From an uncultured Paludibaculum sp. (GTDB lineage Bacteria > Acidobacteriota > Terriglobia > Bryobacterales > Bryobacteraceae), in contig NZ_OY762268.1 of assembly GCF_963665245.1 (NCBI RefSeq), positions 310,001 through 374,000 of the forward strand: 64,000 bases of DNA. Reading direction: 5' to 3'. Shown here piece by piece: positions 54,978 through 62,778 of the stretch. The translations under genes were made by a program, and so were the position numbers. The notes beneath the pieces are model-generated. The model was given only the letters and a program-made list of their open reading frames with translations, ran no database searches and was not told where the DNA came from. How positions within the stretch are numbered: position 1 is the first letter of the stretch; each line of letters begins with the position of its first letter.

Positions 54978-56087
54978 TCAATCGCCGGTTGCCTGGTCGG
55001 GCGTCATGGAGCGCCAGGAACTCCATTGCTGACGGAACCAGACGGGGAAGCCAGGCCCACCCTTCCAACCAGTGCGGGCGACGCTCAGGGCGATCATCAG
55101 GGCGATGATGAACGCGGCCAGGGTAACGGTCTGCGGAACGCCCAGGGATTCCTTCCAGAATCCGAACCAGCGGCCGTAGACGAGCTCGGTATGAACCCAG
55201 TAGACGAGCAGGGAGGTGCCGCCCAACTGGCGGACGAAGCTCCAACCGGGGTTCATGAAGGTGGTCCAGAGGTAGGCGAAGCTGGCCAGCAGCAGGATGA
55301 CGCCGACCTTGATGAAGATCAGGCCGGGGCTGTTTATCCAGAAGTCGGAGTTGGGGTAGACGGAATAGGGCAGATTGGAGAAGTACTGCGCTCCGAAGAT
55401 GACGCCGAGGCCGGCGAGAGCGGCCCACTGCATGACCCGCTGCAGATCGGCTTCACCCGCAAGACGCAGAATGGAGCCGGCGCTGAGGCCGAAGGCGATG
55501 AACGACGCCCAGGGGAAGAAGGCGAAGAAGTTGGGGTCAGGAACGAACCAATGGCGTGCGAAGGGATGGACCCATTCCAGGTTCAGGGCGCTGATCACGG
55601 GCGCGGCGCAGGCGATGGCCAGACCGCTCACAGCGGCGAAGCGGATGCGGTCCTTGGTCTCGAAGATGGCGAGCGGTGCCAGGATGGCGATGCCGAGCGC
55701 CATGCAATTCAGAATGTCGACGCGGAAGATATCGGTCCAGGGGCTTTGGCCGGCGGCGAAGGCCCACATCTGGAAGCGGAAGGCGATGGCGATGGTAAGG
55801 AGGTAGCCGGCGCGGCGGAGGGCGGCGGTGGTGCGCTGCCAGCCGGAGAGGCCCTTGCGGCAACCGGAATCCATCAGGAAACCAAGTGTGACGCCAGTGA
55901 GGAACAGGAAGACAGCCGGTGTGAGGCCGCCGCAGAACTGCGAAAGCGTATATGGCCCTTCGGTCCGCAACTCCTTGCTGGTGAAGGAGTGGAAGACATG
56001 GCCCTGCAGCATGATCATGGCTGCGAAGCCGCGTGTCCAATCCAGAAATGCGAGCCGCTGGCCGCTTCTGCTATTCGAAGTCCCCAT
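54978..56087 (-). CDS. DUF1624-like membrane acyltransferase
   Basis: 369 residues, about ten membrane helices. AFLDWTRGFAAMIMLQGHVFHSF carries the DxxRGxxxxxMxxxH pattern of DUF1624/heparan-alpha-glucosaminide N-acetyltransferase relatives, with a further conserved GGTSLLVYWVHTELVYGRW near the end. The likely activity is transfer of an acyl group to an extracytoplasmic sugar. It starts 3 bases after the LolA-like stop, so it is in the same transcript. The window has a second, distinct relative at 17604 on the plus strand. Confidence 0.85.
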   Translation of the reverse strand: MGTSNSRSGQRLAFLDWTRGFAAMIMLQGHVFHSFTSKELRTEGPYTLSQFCGGLTPAVFLFLTGVTLGFLMDSGCRKGLSGWQRTTAALRRAGYLLTIAIAFRFQMWAFAAGQSPWTDIFRVDILNCMALGIAILAPLAIFETKDRIRFAAVSGLAIACAAPVISALNLEWVHPFARHWFVPDPNFFAFFPWASFIAFGLSAGSILRLAGEADLQRVMQWAALAGLGVIFGAQYFSNLPYSVYPNSDFWINSPGLIFIKVGVILLLASFAYLWTTFMNPGWSFVRQLGGTSLLVYWVHTELVYGRWFGFWKESLGVPQTVTLAAFIIALMIALSVARTGWKGGPGFPVWFRQQWSSWRSMTPDQATGD

Positions 56088-56090
56088 CGC

Positions 56091-56798
56091 TTACTTTTGC
56101 GGCGTCTCCTTCTTTACGCCTTTCGGAAGCTTTAGCTTTACCGAACTCTCATTTATCGGCGGATTCACCTTGATGTCCGTGTAAACAAACAAAACGTAAT
56201 CGTTGGAGGGCTGATGCGCCTTCATCTGGACGGTGATGCCGTCGGTCTGGGACACCCAGACTTCAAAGTGACGAAACGCCTTGCGGGCCTCTTCCGAGTT
56301 CGGCACCAGGTCGAGGTGGTCGGACTTTACGCCGTTGACGGTCTCGGTGCCAAGATACTTGACGGCGTAGCTCTTTTTTAGCTCGCTACCCGGAGTCCCG
56401 AAGCCCAGTAGAAGAAACTGGTCGACGAGGGAGCTTTGCTTGCCGAGATCGTACTCCTGGACGACATTCGCCTTGGGCATGTAGATCTGGGCCTTCTTGT
56501 TCTGGAATCCGACGGCATGGGCCTCTGGCTTATCAAACTCGATGAGGACGCGCATGTCGCGGGGTTTGGGCCGGAAGAGAGTCATCGTGCCGCTCTCCAC
56601 GGTGGATTCCTTGATCAGCGCAGTGTAAGAGGTCTTGCTCAATGAAGCCGTAAGACCGCGGAAACCGACGGCGGCTTTGTCCATCCGGGCCAGTGCGTCG
56701 TCCAGACCGTTGGCCTGGAGGCTCAACGACAGCAGAAACGCGGCCACTATCGGACGGGCCAGTTTAGAGAAGGGCGAAGAGGTGTGAGAGGGGTTCAC
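56091..56798 (-). CDS. LolA-like outer-membrane lipoprotein-sorting protein
   Basis: 235 residues with a signal peptide (LARPIVAAFLLSLSLQANG). The fold pattern matches LolA/LolB-like proteins: a helical start (LDDALARMDKAAVGFRGLTA), then beta-strands ESGTMTLFRPKPRDMRVLI and QIYMPKANVVQEYDLG, and a late strand TVNGVKSDHLDLVPNS. LolA carries lipoproteins across the periplasm. Its ATG overlaps the upstream stop as ATGA, so it is coupled to the small membrane protein. Confidence 0.85.
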   Translation of the reverse strand: MNPSHTSSPFSKLARPIVAAFLLSLSLQANGLDDALARMDKAAVGFRGLTASLSKTSYTALIKESTVESGTMTLFRPKPRDMRVLIEFDKPEAHAVGFQNKKAQIYMPKANVVQEYDLGKQSSLVDQFLLLGFGTPGSELKKSYAVKYLGTETVNGVKSDHLDLVPNSEEARKAFRHFEVWVSQTDGITVQMKAHQPSNDYVLFVYTDIKVNPPINESSVKLKLPKGVKKETPQK

Positions 56799-57130
56799 TG
56801 TTTCACGATGACCATGAAGCCCCGGACTTCCTGCTCGGCGTCGTAGAACGGTTCGACACGCGCCACATTCAGTCGTTTTCCGGTGCGGGCAGCAAGCAGG
56901 TCAGTCGCTACTTTGGGGCGCATCGCTTCAGGGGTATCAGCCAAGAGTCCGGTTTCAATCCAGTAGATGATGGCCCCTTGTTCAGAGGGCATCTGGACAA
57001 TACTGGCGGGCCGGGGCTGATCCTTAAAGACGTCCCGGGGCACGCCGAAGATGAACAGCAGGATCAGCGCGACGGCAATGTCGTAGGGACGGCTCCCACG
57101 AGGGAACTCCCAAAAGATCAGGCGCTTCAT
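56795..57130 (-). CDS. Small membrane protein preceding LolA-like gene
   Basis: 111 residues from the ATG at 57130; a GTG at 57142 would add four residues. One membrane helix (DIAVALILLFIFGV, ~17-30) with a soluble C-terminal part (IIYWIETGLLADTPEAMRPKVATDLL, ending EVRGFMVIVKQ). No family recognised. Overlaps the LolA-like start by 4 bases, implying coupled translation. May be a periplasmic-facing partner of the LolA-like protein; unproven. Confidence 0.7.
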   Translation of the reverse strand: MKRLIFWEFPRGSRPYDIAVALILLFIFGVPRDVFKDQPRPASIVQMPSEQGAIIYWIETGLLADTPEAMRPKVATDLLAARTGKRLNVARVEPFYDAEQEVRGFMVIVKQ

Positions 57131-57195
57131 TACTTCCAACACCAGTGTAACATTCCACTGGCACGCTTATTAGATGAGGTGAGCGGAGGAGAGTT

Positions 57196-57717
57196 TCAGG
57201 AACTCTTCTTCTTCGAAGCCTTTTCCCCGGCGTCGGGCTGGCGAACGGCGTCGATCTCTTGATGACGCAACACTTGGCAGTGGGCGCAGTAGCCGCCGAT
57301 TTCGGTGCGGGCAATGACGATCTGGAATCCGAAGTGGGCCTCTACCTGGCGGCGCAGGCGCTGCAGCGGATCGCCGAAGAACTCCTCCACCTTGCCGCAG
57401 CGCAGGCAGATGATGTGCGCGTGCTCCTGCTTGGTGCGGGTTTCATAGAAGTGCTGGTCGCCGGTCTGGTGCATGAGATCGAGCTCATCCACAAGACCGC
57501 CTTCCTTCAATAACTTCAGCGTTCGATAGACGGTGACCCGGTTGAGCTTGGGGTCGCGCTGGTGGGCCATCTGGTAGAGCGACTCAGCATCCAGGTGTTG
57601 GCCGGACTTATCCAGCAGATCGAGCAGGAGCTGGCGCTGCCGCGTCAGACGGATTCCACGTTGCTTCAAAGAGTCTTTGGCTACTCCCGTTCCGGCGCCG
57701 TGGGCTGCTTCGGGCAT
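57196..57717 (-). CDS. Fur-family transcriptional regulator
   Basis: 173 residues from the ATG at 57717, with GAGG 8 bases upstream (a TTG one codon earlier is rejected). The winged-helix part is KQRGIRLTRQRQLLLDLL ... LNRVTVYRTLKLLKEGGLV. The metal domain has HAHIICLRCGKVEEF and a second CxxC pair (YCAHCQ), the structural zinc set of Fur/PerR/Zur proteins. Which metal or signal it senses (iron, peroxide or zinc) is not settled. It is divergent from the ECF-like sigma gene, only 26 bases away. Confidence 0.95.
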   Translation of the reverse strand: MPEAAHGAGTGVAKDSLKQRGIRLTRQRQLLLDLLDKSGQHLDAESLYQMAHQRDPKLNRVTVYRTLKLLKEGGLVDELDLMHQTGDQHFYETRTKQEHAHIICLRCGKVEEFFGDPLQRLRRQVEAHFGFQIVIARTEIGGYCAHCQVLRHQEIDAVRQPDAGEKASKKKSS

Positions 57718-57743
57718 CAATAGGACCTCAGACCAACTTTACC

Positions 57744-58292
57744 ATGAGCCCCCGCTTCGACTATCTTGGCAGTGAGCCAATCTGCGTGCCTGCTGACGAG
57801 ACTCTCGGCCTTTTGCGTGAAAGGATTTTCCATTTCGCGGCATCACGTCTATCGAGGGAGGCGGCCGAGGACGTGACGCAGGAGGCGATGCTGGTGCTCC
57901 ACGAGAAGTACCCGCAGGTGGCGGATCCGGCTGAACTTCTGCCTCTGGCCTTCCAGATTGTGCGGTTCAAGATGTCCGGCGCGGTACGCAAGGCGGTGCG
58001 GCGTGGAGAACATACGGCGGTGCCGGTGGATGAGCTGCCGCTGCCGAGCCAGGGCGAAGATCCGGAACGGGCGGCGGCGCGCAACGAGTTGCGCCGGCAT
58101 CTGCTGGACGCGATCCGCGGGCTGGGTGAGCGCTGCCGTGAGATCTTCCGGCTGAAGTTGATGGGGCGGAATTTTGAGGAGATCCGGATCCACTTCGAGG
58201 TGGATTCGATCAACACGATCTACACGTGGGATTCGCGCTGCCGTAAGTCGCTGCTGGAGCGGCTGGGTGGGCGTTGGGAGAGACCGCGATGA
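57744..58292 (+). CDS. ECF-like RNA polymerase sigma factor
   Basis: 182 residues. Region 2 is LLRERIFHFAASRLSREAAEDVTQEAMLVLHEKYPQ with the DVTQEAM helix that binds core polymerase; region 4 is GLGERCREIFRLKLMGRNFEEIRIHFEVDSINTIYTWDSRCRKSLLERL. It ends in an ATGA overlap with the next gene, which is a membrane protein placed as its anti-sigma factor. The start has no clear Shine-Dalgarno; a GTG at 57786 is an alternative. Targets are unknown. Confidence 0.9.
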   Translation: MSPRFDYLGSEPICVPADETLGLLRERIFHFAASRLSREAAEDVTQEAMLVLHEKYPQVADPAELLPLAFQIVRFKMSGAVRKAVRRGEHTAVPVDELPLPSQGEDPERAAARNELRRHLLDAIRGLGERCREIFRLKLMGRNFEEIRIHFEVDSINTIYTWDSRCRKSLLERLGGRWERPR

Positions 58293-59494
58293 GAGAACCG
58301 TTCACTCCCGAACAGATCGAAATGCTGCTGGGCGGCTATGCCACGGGTACGCTCACGGCCGATGAGACGAAGGCCCTGATGGATGCGGCGCTGCGCGATC
58401 AGCGGTTGTTTGACGCCCTGATGGACGAGGAGGCGTTGCGCGAGACGCTGGCTGACGCCGATACGCGGGCCGCGCTGTTGGCTGCCCTGCGGCCGGTGGA
58501 ACAGGCGCGGGCGTGGTGGCGGACGCCGTGGCTATGGGCCGCCGCTGCCACAGCCGCTGTCGCCCTGCTAGTGCTCGTCTACATTCGCCGGCCCACCGCC
58601 CCCACCACCGAAATCGCGCAGAACCTGCCGGAGGCTGTAGAACAGATCCGCCAGAAGTCGAAGCCAGAGCCGCAAGCCGCAGAGATCCGGACCCCCAGCG
58701 TGTTGTCCACTCGCGAGGCCCCGGCACCCGAACGTCCCGACGCGAAGAAAGAGAAGAAAGCGGATACGGCCGTCTCCGCGGAACGCAGCGACGCGCCAGG
58801 GGGGGCGCCCGGAGGCGTAGTCGGCGGAATTGTGTCCGCCGCCGCGCCCCCGCCTCCGCCGCCCCCGCCAGCTTCGGCTCCCGTCGTCTCCGGCCTCGAA
58901 CAACAGGTTCAGGTCCAGTCCGGCCGGCAGGCGTTCGCCGAACGCGGCTCGGGTCCGAGGCAGGTCCAGGCCCCGGGGTCTGTATCGGAAAGTGTCAGGG
59001 TTCAGGCCGCGGCCGATTCGGTAAGGACCCTGGCGAAGGCCGCGGCCCCGCCGGAGCCCCTCCAGGTCGCCTTGGCCTTCCTCCAGCCCGACGGCACCTG
59101 GCACGAAGTCGCCCCGGACGCCGCCATGCCCGCCGGGCGGGGCTTACGCCTCACGGTCACCAGCCAGCGCGGTGGCATGCTATCGCTGCAGCCTGCCCTG
59201 GCTCCGCCGCACCAGATCCTGGCCGGTACGCCACTGCAGGTCTACCTGCCGCCGCGCCGCGCCGGCGAGGTTCCTCTGCGGCTGCAGGTGGGGCCCGTTG
59301 CCGCAGCGGATGCTGTCGCCAAGGAAGAGGCCCAGCAGCGCAAGGAGCAGGCCCAGGCTAAGCGCTCCGGTGGGTTCCGCGGTCTCTTCGGTCGCGCCAA
59401 GACCGCGGCTCCGATGCCACCCCCTCCGCCCGCCAAACCGGCCGAGCCGCCGTTGCGGCTCGAAATCTTGCTGAAAATCGAAGAAAATCGCTGA
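58289..59494 (+). CDS. Putative anti-sigma membrane protein with Gly/Pro-rich linker
   Basis: 401 residues; ATG at 58289 overlaps the sigma-factor stop (ATGA). The N-terminal ~65 residues are helical (PEQIEMLLGGYATGTLTADETKAL), as in cytoplasmic anti-sigma segments, but the zinc HxxxCxxC signature is absent. A membrane helix follows (LWAAAATAAVALLVLVYI, ~80-97), then a Lys/Glu stretch, GGAPGGVVGGIVSAA, a run of eight prolines, and a C-terminal beta-rich domain (LQVALAFLQPDGTWHEVAP ... GGMLSLQPALAPPHQILAG). Placement strongly suggests control of the adjacent sigma factor. Confidence 0.8.
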   Translation: MREPFTPEQIEMLLGGYATGTLTADETKALMDAALRDQRLFDALMDEEALRETLADADTRAALLAALRPVEQARAWWRTPWLWAAAATAAVALLVLVYIRRPTAPTTEIAQNLPEAVEQIRQKSKPEPQAAEIRTPSVLSTREAPAPERPDAKKEKKADTAVSAERSDAPGGAPGGVVGGIVSAAAPPPPPPPPASAPVVSGLEQQVQVQSGRQAFAERGSGPRQVQAPGSVSESVRVQAAADSVRTLAKAAAPPEPLQVALAFLQPDGTWHEVAPDAAMPAGRGLRLTVTSQRGGMLSLQPALAPPHQILAGTPLQVYLPPRRAGEVPLRLQVGPVAAADAVAKEEAQQRKEQAQAKRSGGFRGLFGRAKTAAPMPPPPPAKPAEPPLRLEILLKIEENR

Positions 59495-59552
59495 AAGGAT
59501 CGCGCCGCGTGCGGCATTTCCCGGGTGCAAGTCACTTTGAGGAGTTTGCCCG

Positions 59553-61919
59553 ATGCGCAAAGCTGATCTGACTCTCGTCGCGGCCACCCTGCTGGGGGCG
59601 GCCATCCTTCTCACCGGAGCCGCCGGTGGCTCCACACCTCCGAAACCCATGGACAAGGTCCTACCCGACGGCGATATCACCGAGGGCTCGCTCATCCGGG
59701 TGGACCCCTACAGCAAACACACCGGCGAGCTTTGCCCGCTGAAGCATACCGACGTGAACGCCGCCATCTCCGGCTCGTTGGCCCGCGTCACCCTCACCCA
59801 GGAGTTCGAGAACACCACGGCCGACAAGATCGAGGCTGTCTACACCTTCCCGCTGCCTCGCATGGCTGCCGTCGACGACATGACTATGCGCATCGGCGAC
59901 CGCTTCATCAGGGCGCAGATAAAGAAGCGCGAAGAGGCCCGCCGGATCTACGAGCAGGCCCGAGATCGGGGCCAGGTTGCCTCGCTGCTCGAACAGCAGC
60001 GCCCGAACATCTTCACTCAGTCGGTGACCAACATCGAGCCAGGCGCCAAGGTGCAGATCGTCATCAGCTACGTCGAGACGCTGAAATATGACGAGGGAGC
60101 CTACGAGTTCTCCTTTCCGATGACCGTCGGCCCGCGCTACAACCCCGCGAGCATGGGCCAGCGGGAGGCGCGGGCCGTCACGCCGAAATACGCTCCGGCA
60201 GCCACCCGCGCCGGCCACGATGTCTCCCTCAAAGTGCGGCTCGACGCCGGCGTCGCCATCGACTCGTTTGCCTCAAGCACCCACGAGATCACCACCGACC
60301 GCCACTCCGCCCACGAGGCCGTCGTCGCCCTGAAGCAGTCGTCCGTCATCCCGAACAAAGACTTTGTCCTGCGGTACGACGTGGCCGGGGCGAAGATCCA
60401 GGACGCCCTGCTCACCCACAGCGCTCAACGCGGCGGCTTCTTCTCACTCATCGTTCAGCCGCCCCAGCGCGTCACTGAAGAAGACGTCACTCCGAAGGAG
60501 CTCGTCTTCGTGCTCGACACCTCCGGCTCCATGAGTGGCTTCCCCATCGAGAAGGCAAAGGAGACCATGCGTCTCGCCCTGGCCGGCCTCTACCCGCGCG
60601 ACACCTTCAACCTCATCACCTTCGCCGGCGACACGCACGTGCTGTTCCCGAGTCCCGTCCCGGCAACGCCCGAGAACATGCGCCAGGCCCAGCGCTTCCT
60701 GGCCGGCACCCACGGCAGTGGCGGCACCGAGATGATGCGCGCCATCCGTACCGCGCTTTCGCCGTCGGGCGATCCCGAAAAGGTACGCATCGTCTGCTTC
60801 ATGACCGACGGTTACGTCGGCAACGAGGCGGAGATCCTCAACGAGATCCGCAAGAACTCGAACGCGCGCATCTTCAGTTTCGGCATCGGCAGCTCGGTCA
60901 ACCGCTACCTGCTCGACAAGATGGCCGAACTCGGCCGCGGCGAAGTGGAGTATGTGGCGCTGAACGACGACGGCTCCGCCGCCGCCCGCCGCTTCCACGA
61001 GCGCGTCCGCAATCCGCTGCTCACCGACGTCACCATCGACTGGCACGGCCTGCCGGTCGCCGAGGTCTATCCCAATCGCATCCCGGACCTCTTTAGCGCC
61101 AAGCCCGTCATCGTCAATGGCCGCTACACGGGCCCGGCCGCCGGCACTATCACCCTTCACGGCCGCATGTCCGGCCGCCCCTTCTCGCGCGACATCCAGG
61201 TGAATCTGCCCGCCCGGCAGCCGGACCATGACGTGCTGGCGACGTTGTGGGCCCGCACCAAGATTGAAGACCTGATGCACCAGAATCCGCAGAACCCGGA
61301 TGTCAACGAGGTCACCCGCCTTGGCCTGGAATACCGGCTGGTGACGCAGTACACCTCGTTTGTCGCGGTCGAGGAGAAGACAGTCACCCGCGACGGGAAG
61401 CCCGTCCGCATCGACGTGCCTGTGGAGATGCCGGAAGGCGTCAGCCACGAAGGCGTCTTCGGAGCCCGGGCCGACGAGGCGCGGATGTTCGCGCCGCCGG
61501 GCGCCGCGCAGTCGGTCAGCGTCCAGGCCGGCCGTGGTTTCGCGGGCGGAGTCGTGGGTGGAATCATTGGCAGCCGCAAGACGGCCTCGATGCCTCCTCC
61601 TCCGCCTCCTCCCACGAGGTTGCCCACGAACTCACCCGGCCCGGCCGATGCCACCCGGCAGGGCGCCGACACCTCCAAGCTCGACCCGCGCCTCTTCAGC
61701 GCCGAGGTGAAGGAGAAGGCGATAGCCGGCAAGATCGCGGTGGAGATCTGGCTCACCGAGGCCACGCCGCAGGTGCTCGCGCAGCTCAAGCAACTCGGCT
61801 TCGAGGAGATCGGCACGGCCCGCGTTGCGAAGATTCGCACGGGGCGCATCAGTTTGGATAAACTCCAGGAGTTGTCCCGGCTCGACGCTGTCCTCAACGT
61901 TCGGGCCGTCACACGCTGA
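59553..61919 (+). CDS. VIT and von Willebrand factor A domain protein
   Basis: 788 residues, with a signal peptide or anchor (LTLVAATLLGAAILLTGAAGG). A VIT domain (LARVTLTQEFENTTADKIEA ... AQIKKREEARRIYEQARDRG) precedes a vWA domain with an intact MIDAS start, FVLDTSGSMSG, and later GGTEMMRAI and FMTDGYVGNE. The C-terminus has a GGVVGGIIGS plus proline-run linker and a final alpha/beta domain. It binds divalent metal and probably protein ligands at the surface. It follows the anti-sigma-like gene by 58 bases; co-transcription with the sigma/anti-sigma pair is likely. Confidence 0.92.
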   Translation: MRKADLTLVAATLLGAAILLTGAAGGSTPPKPMDKVLPDGDITEGSLIRVDPYSKHTGELCPLKHTDVNAAISGSLARVTLTQEFENTTADKIEAVYTFPLPRMAAVDDMTMRIGDRFIRAQIKKREEARRIYEQARDRGQVASLLEQQRPNIFTQSVTNIEPGAKVQIVISYVETLKYDEGAYEFSFPMTVGPRYNPASMGQREARAVTPKYAPAATRAGHDVSLKVRLDAGVAIDSFASSTHEITTDRHSAHEAVVALKQSSVIPNKDFVLRYDVAGAKIQDALLTHSAQRGGFFSLIVQPPQRVTEEDVTPKELVFVLDTSGSMSGFPIEKAKETMRLALAGLYPRDTFNLITFAGDTHVLFPSPVPATPENMRQAQRFLAGTHGSGGTEMMRAIRTALSPSGDPEKVRIVCFMTDGYVGNEAEILNEIRKNSNARIFSFGIGSSVNRYLLDKMAELGRGEVEYVALNDDGSAAARRFHERVRNPLLTDVTIDWHGLPVAEVYPNRIPDLFSAKPVIVNGRYTGPAAGTITLHGRMSGRPFSRDIQVNLPARQPDHDVLATLWARTKIEDLMHQNPQNPDVNEVTRLGLEYRLVTQYTSFVAVEEKTVTRDGKPVRIDVPVEMPEGVSHEGVFGARADEARMFAPPGAAQSVSVQAGRGFAGGVVGGIIGSRKTASMPPPPPPPTRLPTNSPGPADATRQGADTSKLDPRLFSAEVKEKAIAGKIAVEIWLTEATPQVLAQLKQLGFEEIGTARVAKIRTGRISLDKLQELSRLDAVLNVRAVTR

Positions 61920-61930
61920 GCCCATTCAGC

Positions 61931-61969
61931 CCCCCTGGCCCACCCTCCTCTCGGGCCAGGGGGCTTCTT
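61931..61969 (+). terminator. Rho-independent-type terminator after VIT-vWA gene
   Basis: An 11-bp perfect stem (CCCCCTGGCCC at 61931-61941 with GGGCCAGGGGG at 61953-61963), loop of 11 bases, followed by CTTCTTCTT. The T-tract is interrupted, so termination may be partial. Confidence 0.8.
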
Positions 61970-62006
61970 CTTGTGCGGGGCCTGCTAAAATCGGTCTGCG
62001 AACTTT

Positions 62007-62759
62007 ATGGCGGAAGAAGTCTGTCCCATCTGCGGTGGCCTGGGTTGGAAGATCCTGGAGAAGGACGGCCTGTCGGCAGCGCAACGTTGTGAGTGCAGGA
62101 CCGATTCCCGCAGCGACTCCCTGTGGAAACGGGCACGGATTCCAGCCAACTACCTGGGTGACCGCTTCGACAACTTTTCCGACCGCGGATCTCCGGAACT
62201 GCGCATGCTGCAACTCCAGTTGTCGCGGTACTGCCAGGAGTTTCCGGCCGTCGATCCGCCGGGGCTGCTCTTTATCGGCGAGCCGGGCACGGGCAAGACT
62301 CACCTCGCCGTAGCGGTGTTGCAGCGGCTGATCGAAGCCGGCCACGAAGGCATCTTTGTCGACTACCAGAATCTGTTGCAGCGGATCAGGGCGAGCTATG
62401 ACCCGTCGTCGGGAGAGAGTCCGCGTGAAGCGTATGAGATGGCTCTGGAATGCGACATTCTGCTGTTGGACGACCTGGGCGCGCACCGTGTGACGGACTG
62501 GGTGGAAGATACGGTGACGTCAATCATCACGTACCGCTGCAACGAGCGGAAACCGGTGATTGCGACCACCAATCTGCCTGACGCCGAGATGGGCGGCACG
62601 CTGATCGAACGCATGCCCGAGGGCTCGCCGGCGCGGTTCGATGTGAAGACGACGCTCGCCGAGAAGATCGGGATGCGAGCCCGGTCGCGTCTGTTCGAGA
62701 TGTGCAAGATCATCCGGATGCCCAAGGTGGGGGATTTCCGGGTGGCGACGCGCAAATAG
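62007..62759 (+). CDS. DnaC-like helicase-loader ATPase with N-terminal zinc ribbon
   Basis: 250 residues. A short zinc motif (CPICGGLG ... RCEC) is followed by an AAA+ ATPase: Walker A GEPGTGKTH, Walker B DILLLDDLGAH, sensor VIATTNLPDAEM. This layout matches DnaC/DnaI helicase loaders and IstB-type ATPases. No IS21 transposase lies next to it, so the helicase-loader reading is preferred. It starts 87 bases after the VIT-vWA stop, beyond the terminator. It probably loads replicative helicase onto DNA. Confidence 0.9.
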   Translation: MAEEVCPICGGLGWKILEKDGLSAAQRCECRTDSRSDSLWKRARIPANYLGDRFDNFSDRGSPELRMLQLQLSRYCQEFPAVDPPGLLFIGEPGTGKTHLAVAVLQRLIEAGHEGIFVDYQNLLQRIRASYDPSSGESPREAYEMALECDILLLDDLGAHRVTDWVEDTVTSIITYRCNERKPVIATTNLPDAEMGGTLIERMPEGSPARFDVKTTLAEKIGMRARSRLFEMCKIIRMPKVGDFRVATRK

Positions 62760-62778
62760 TCCAGTCCCATCCGTCCTA

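Noticed and set aside
62007..62759. IstB of an IS21 element
   Set aside because: No transposase, inverted repeats or target duplication nearby; the zinc ribbon and layout suit a DnaC-type loader.
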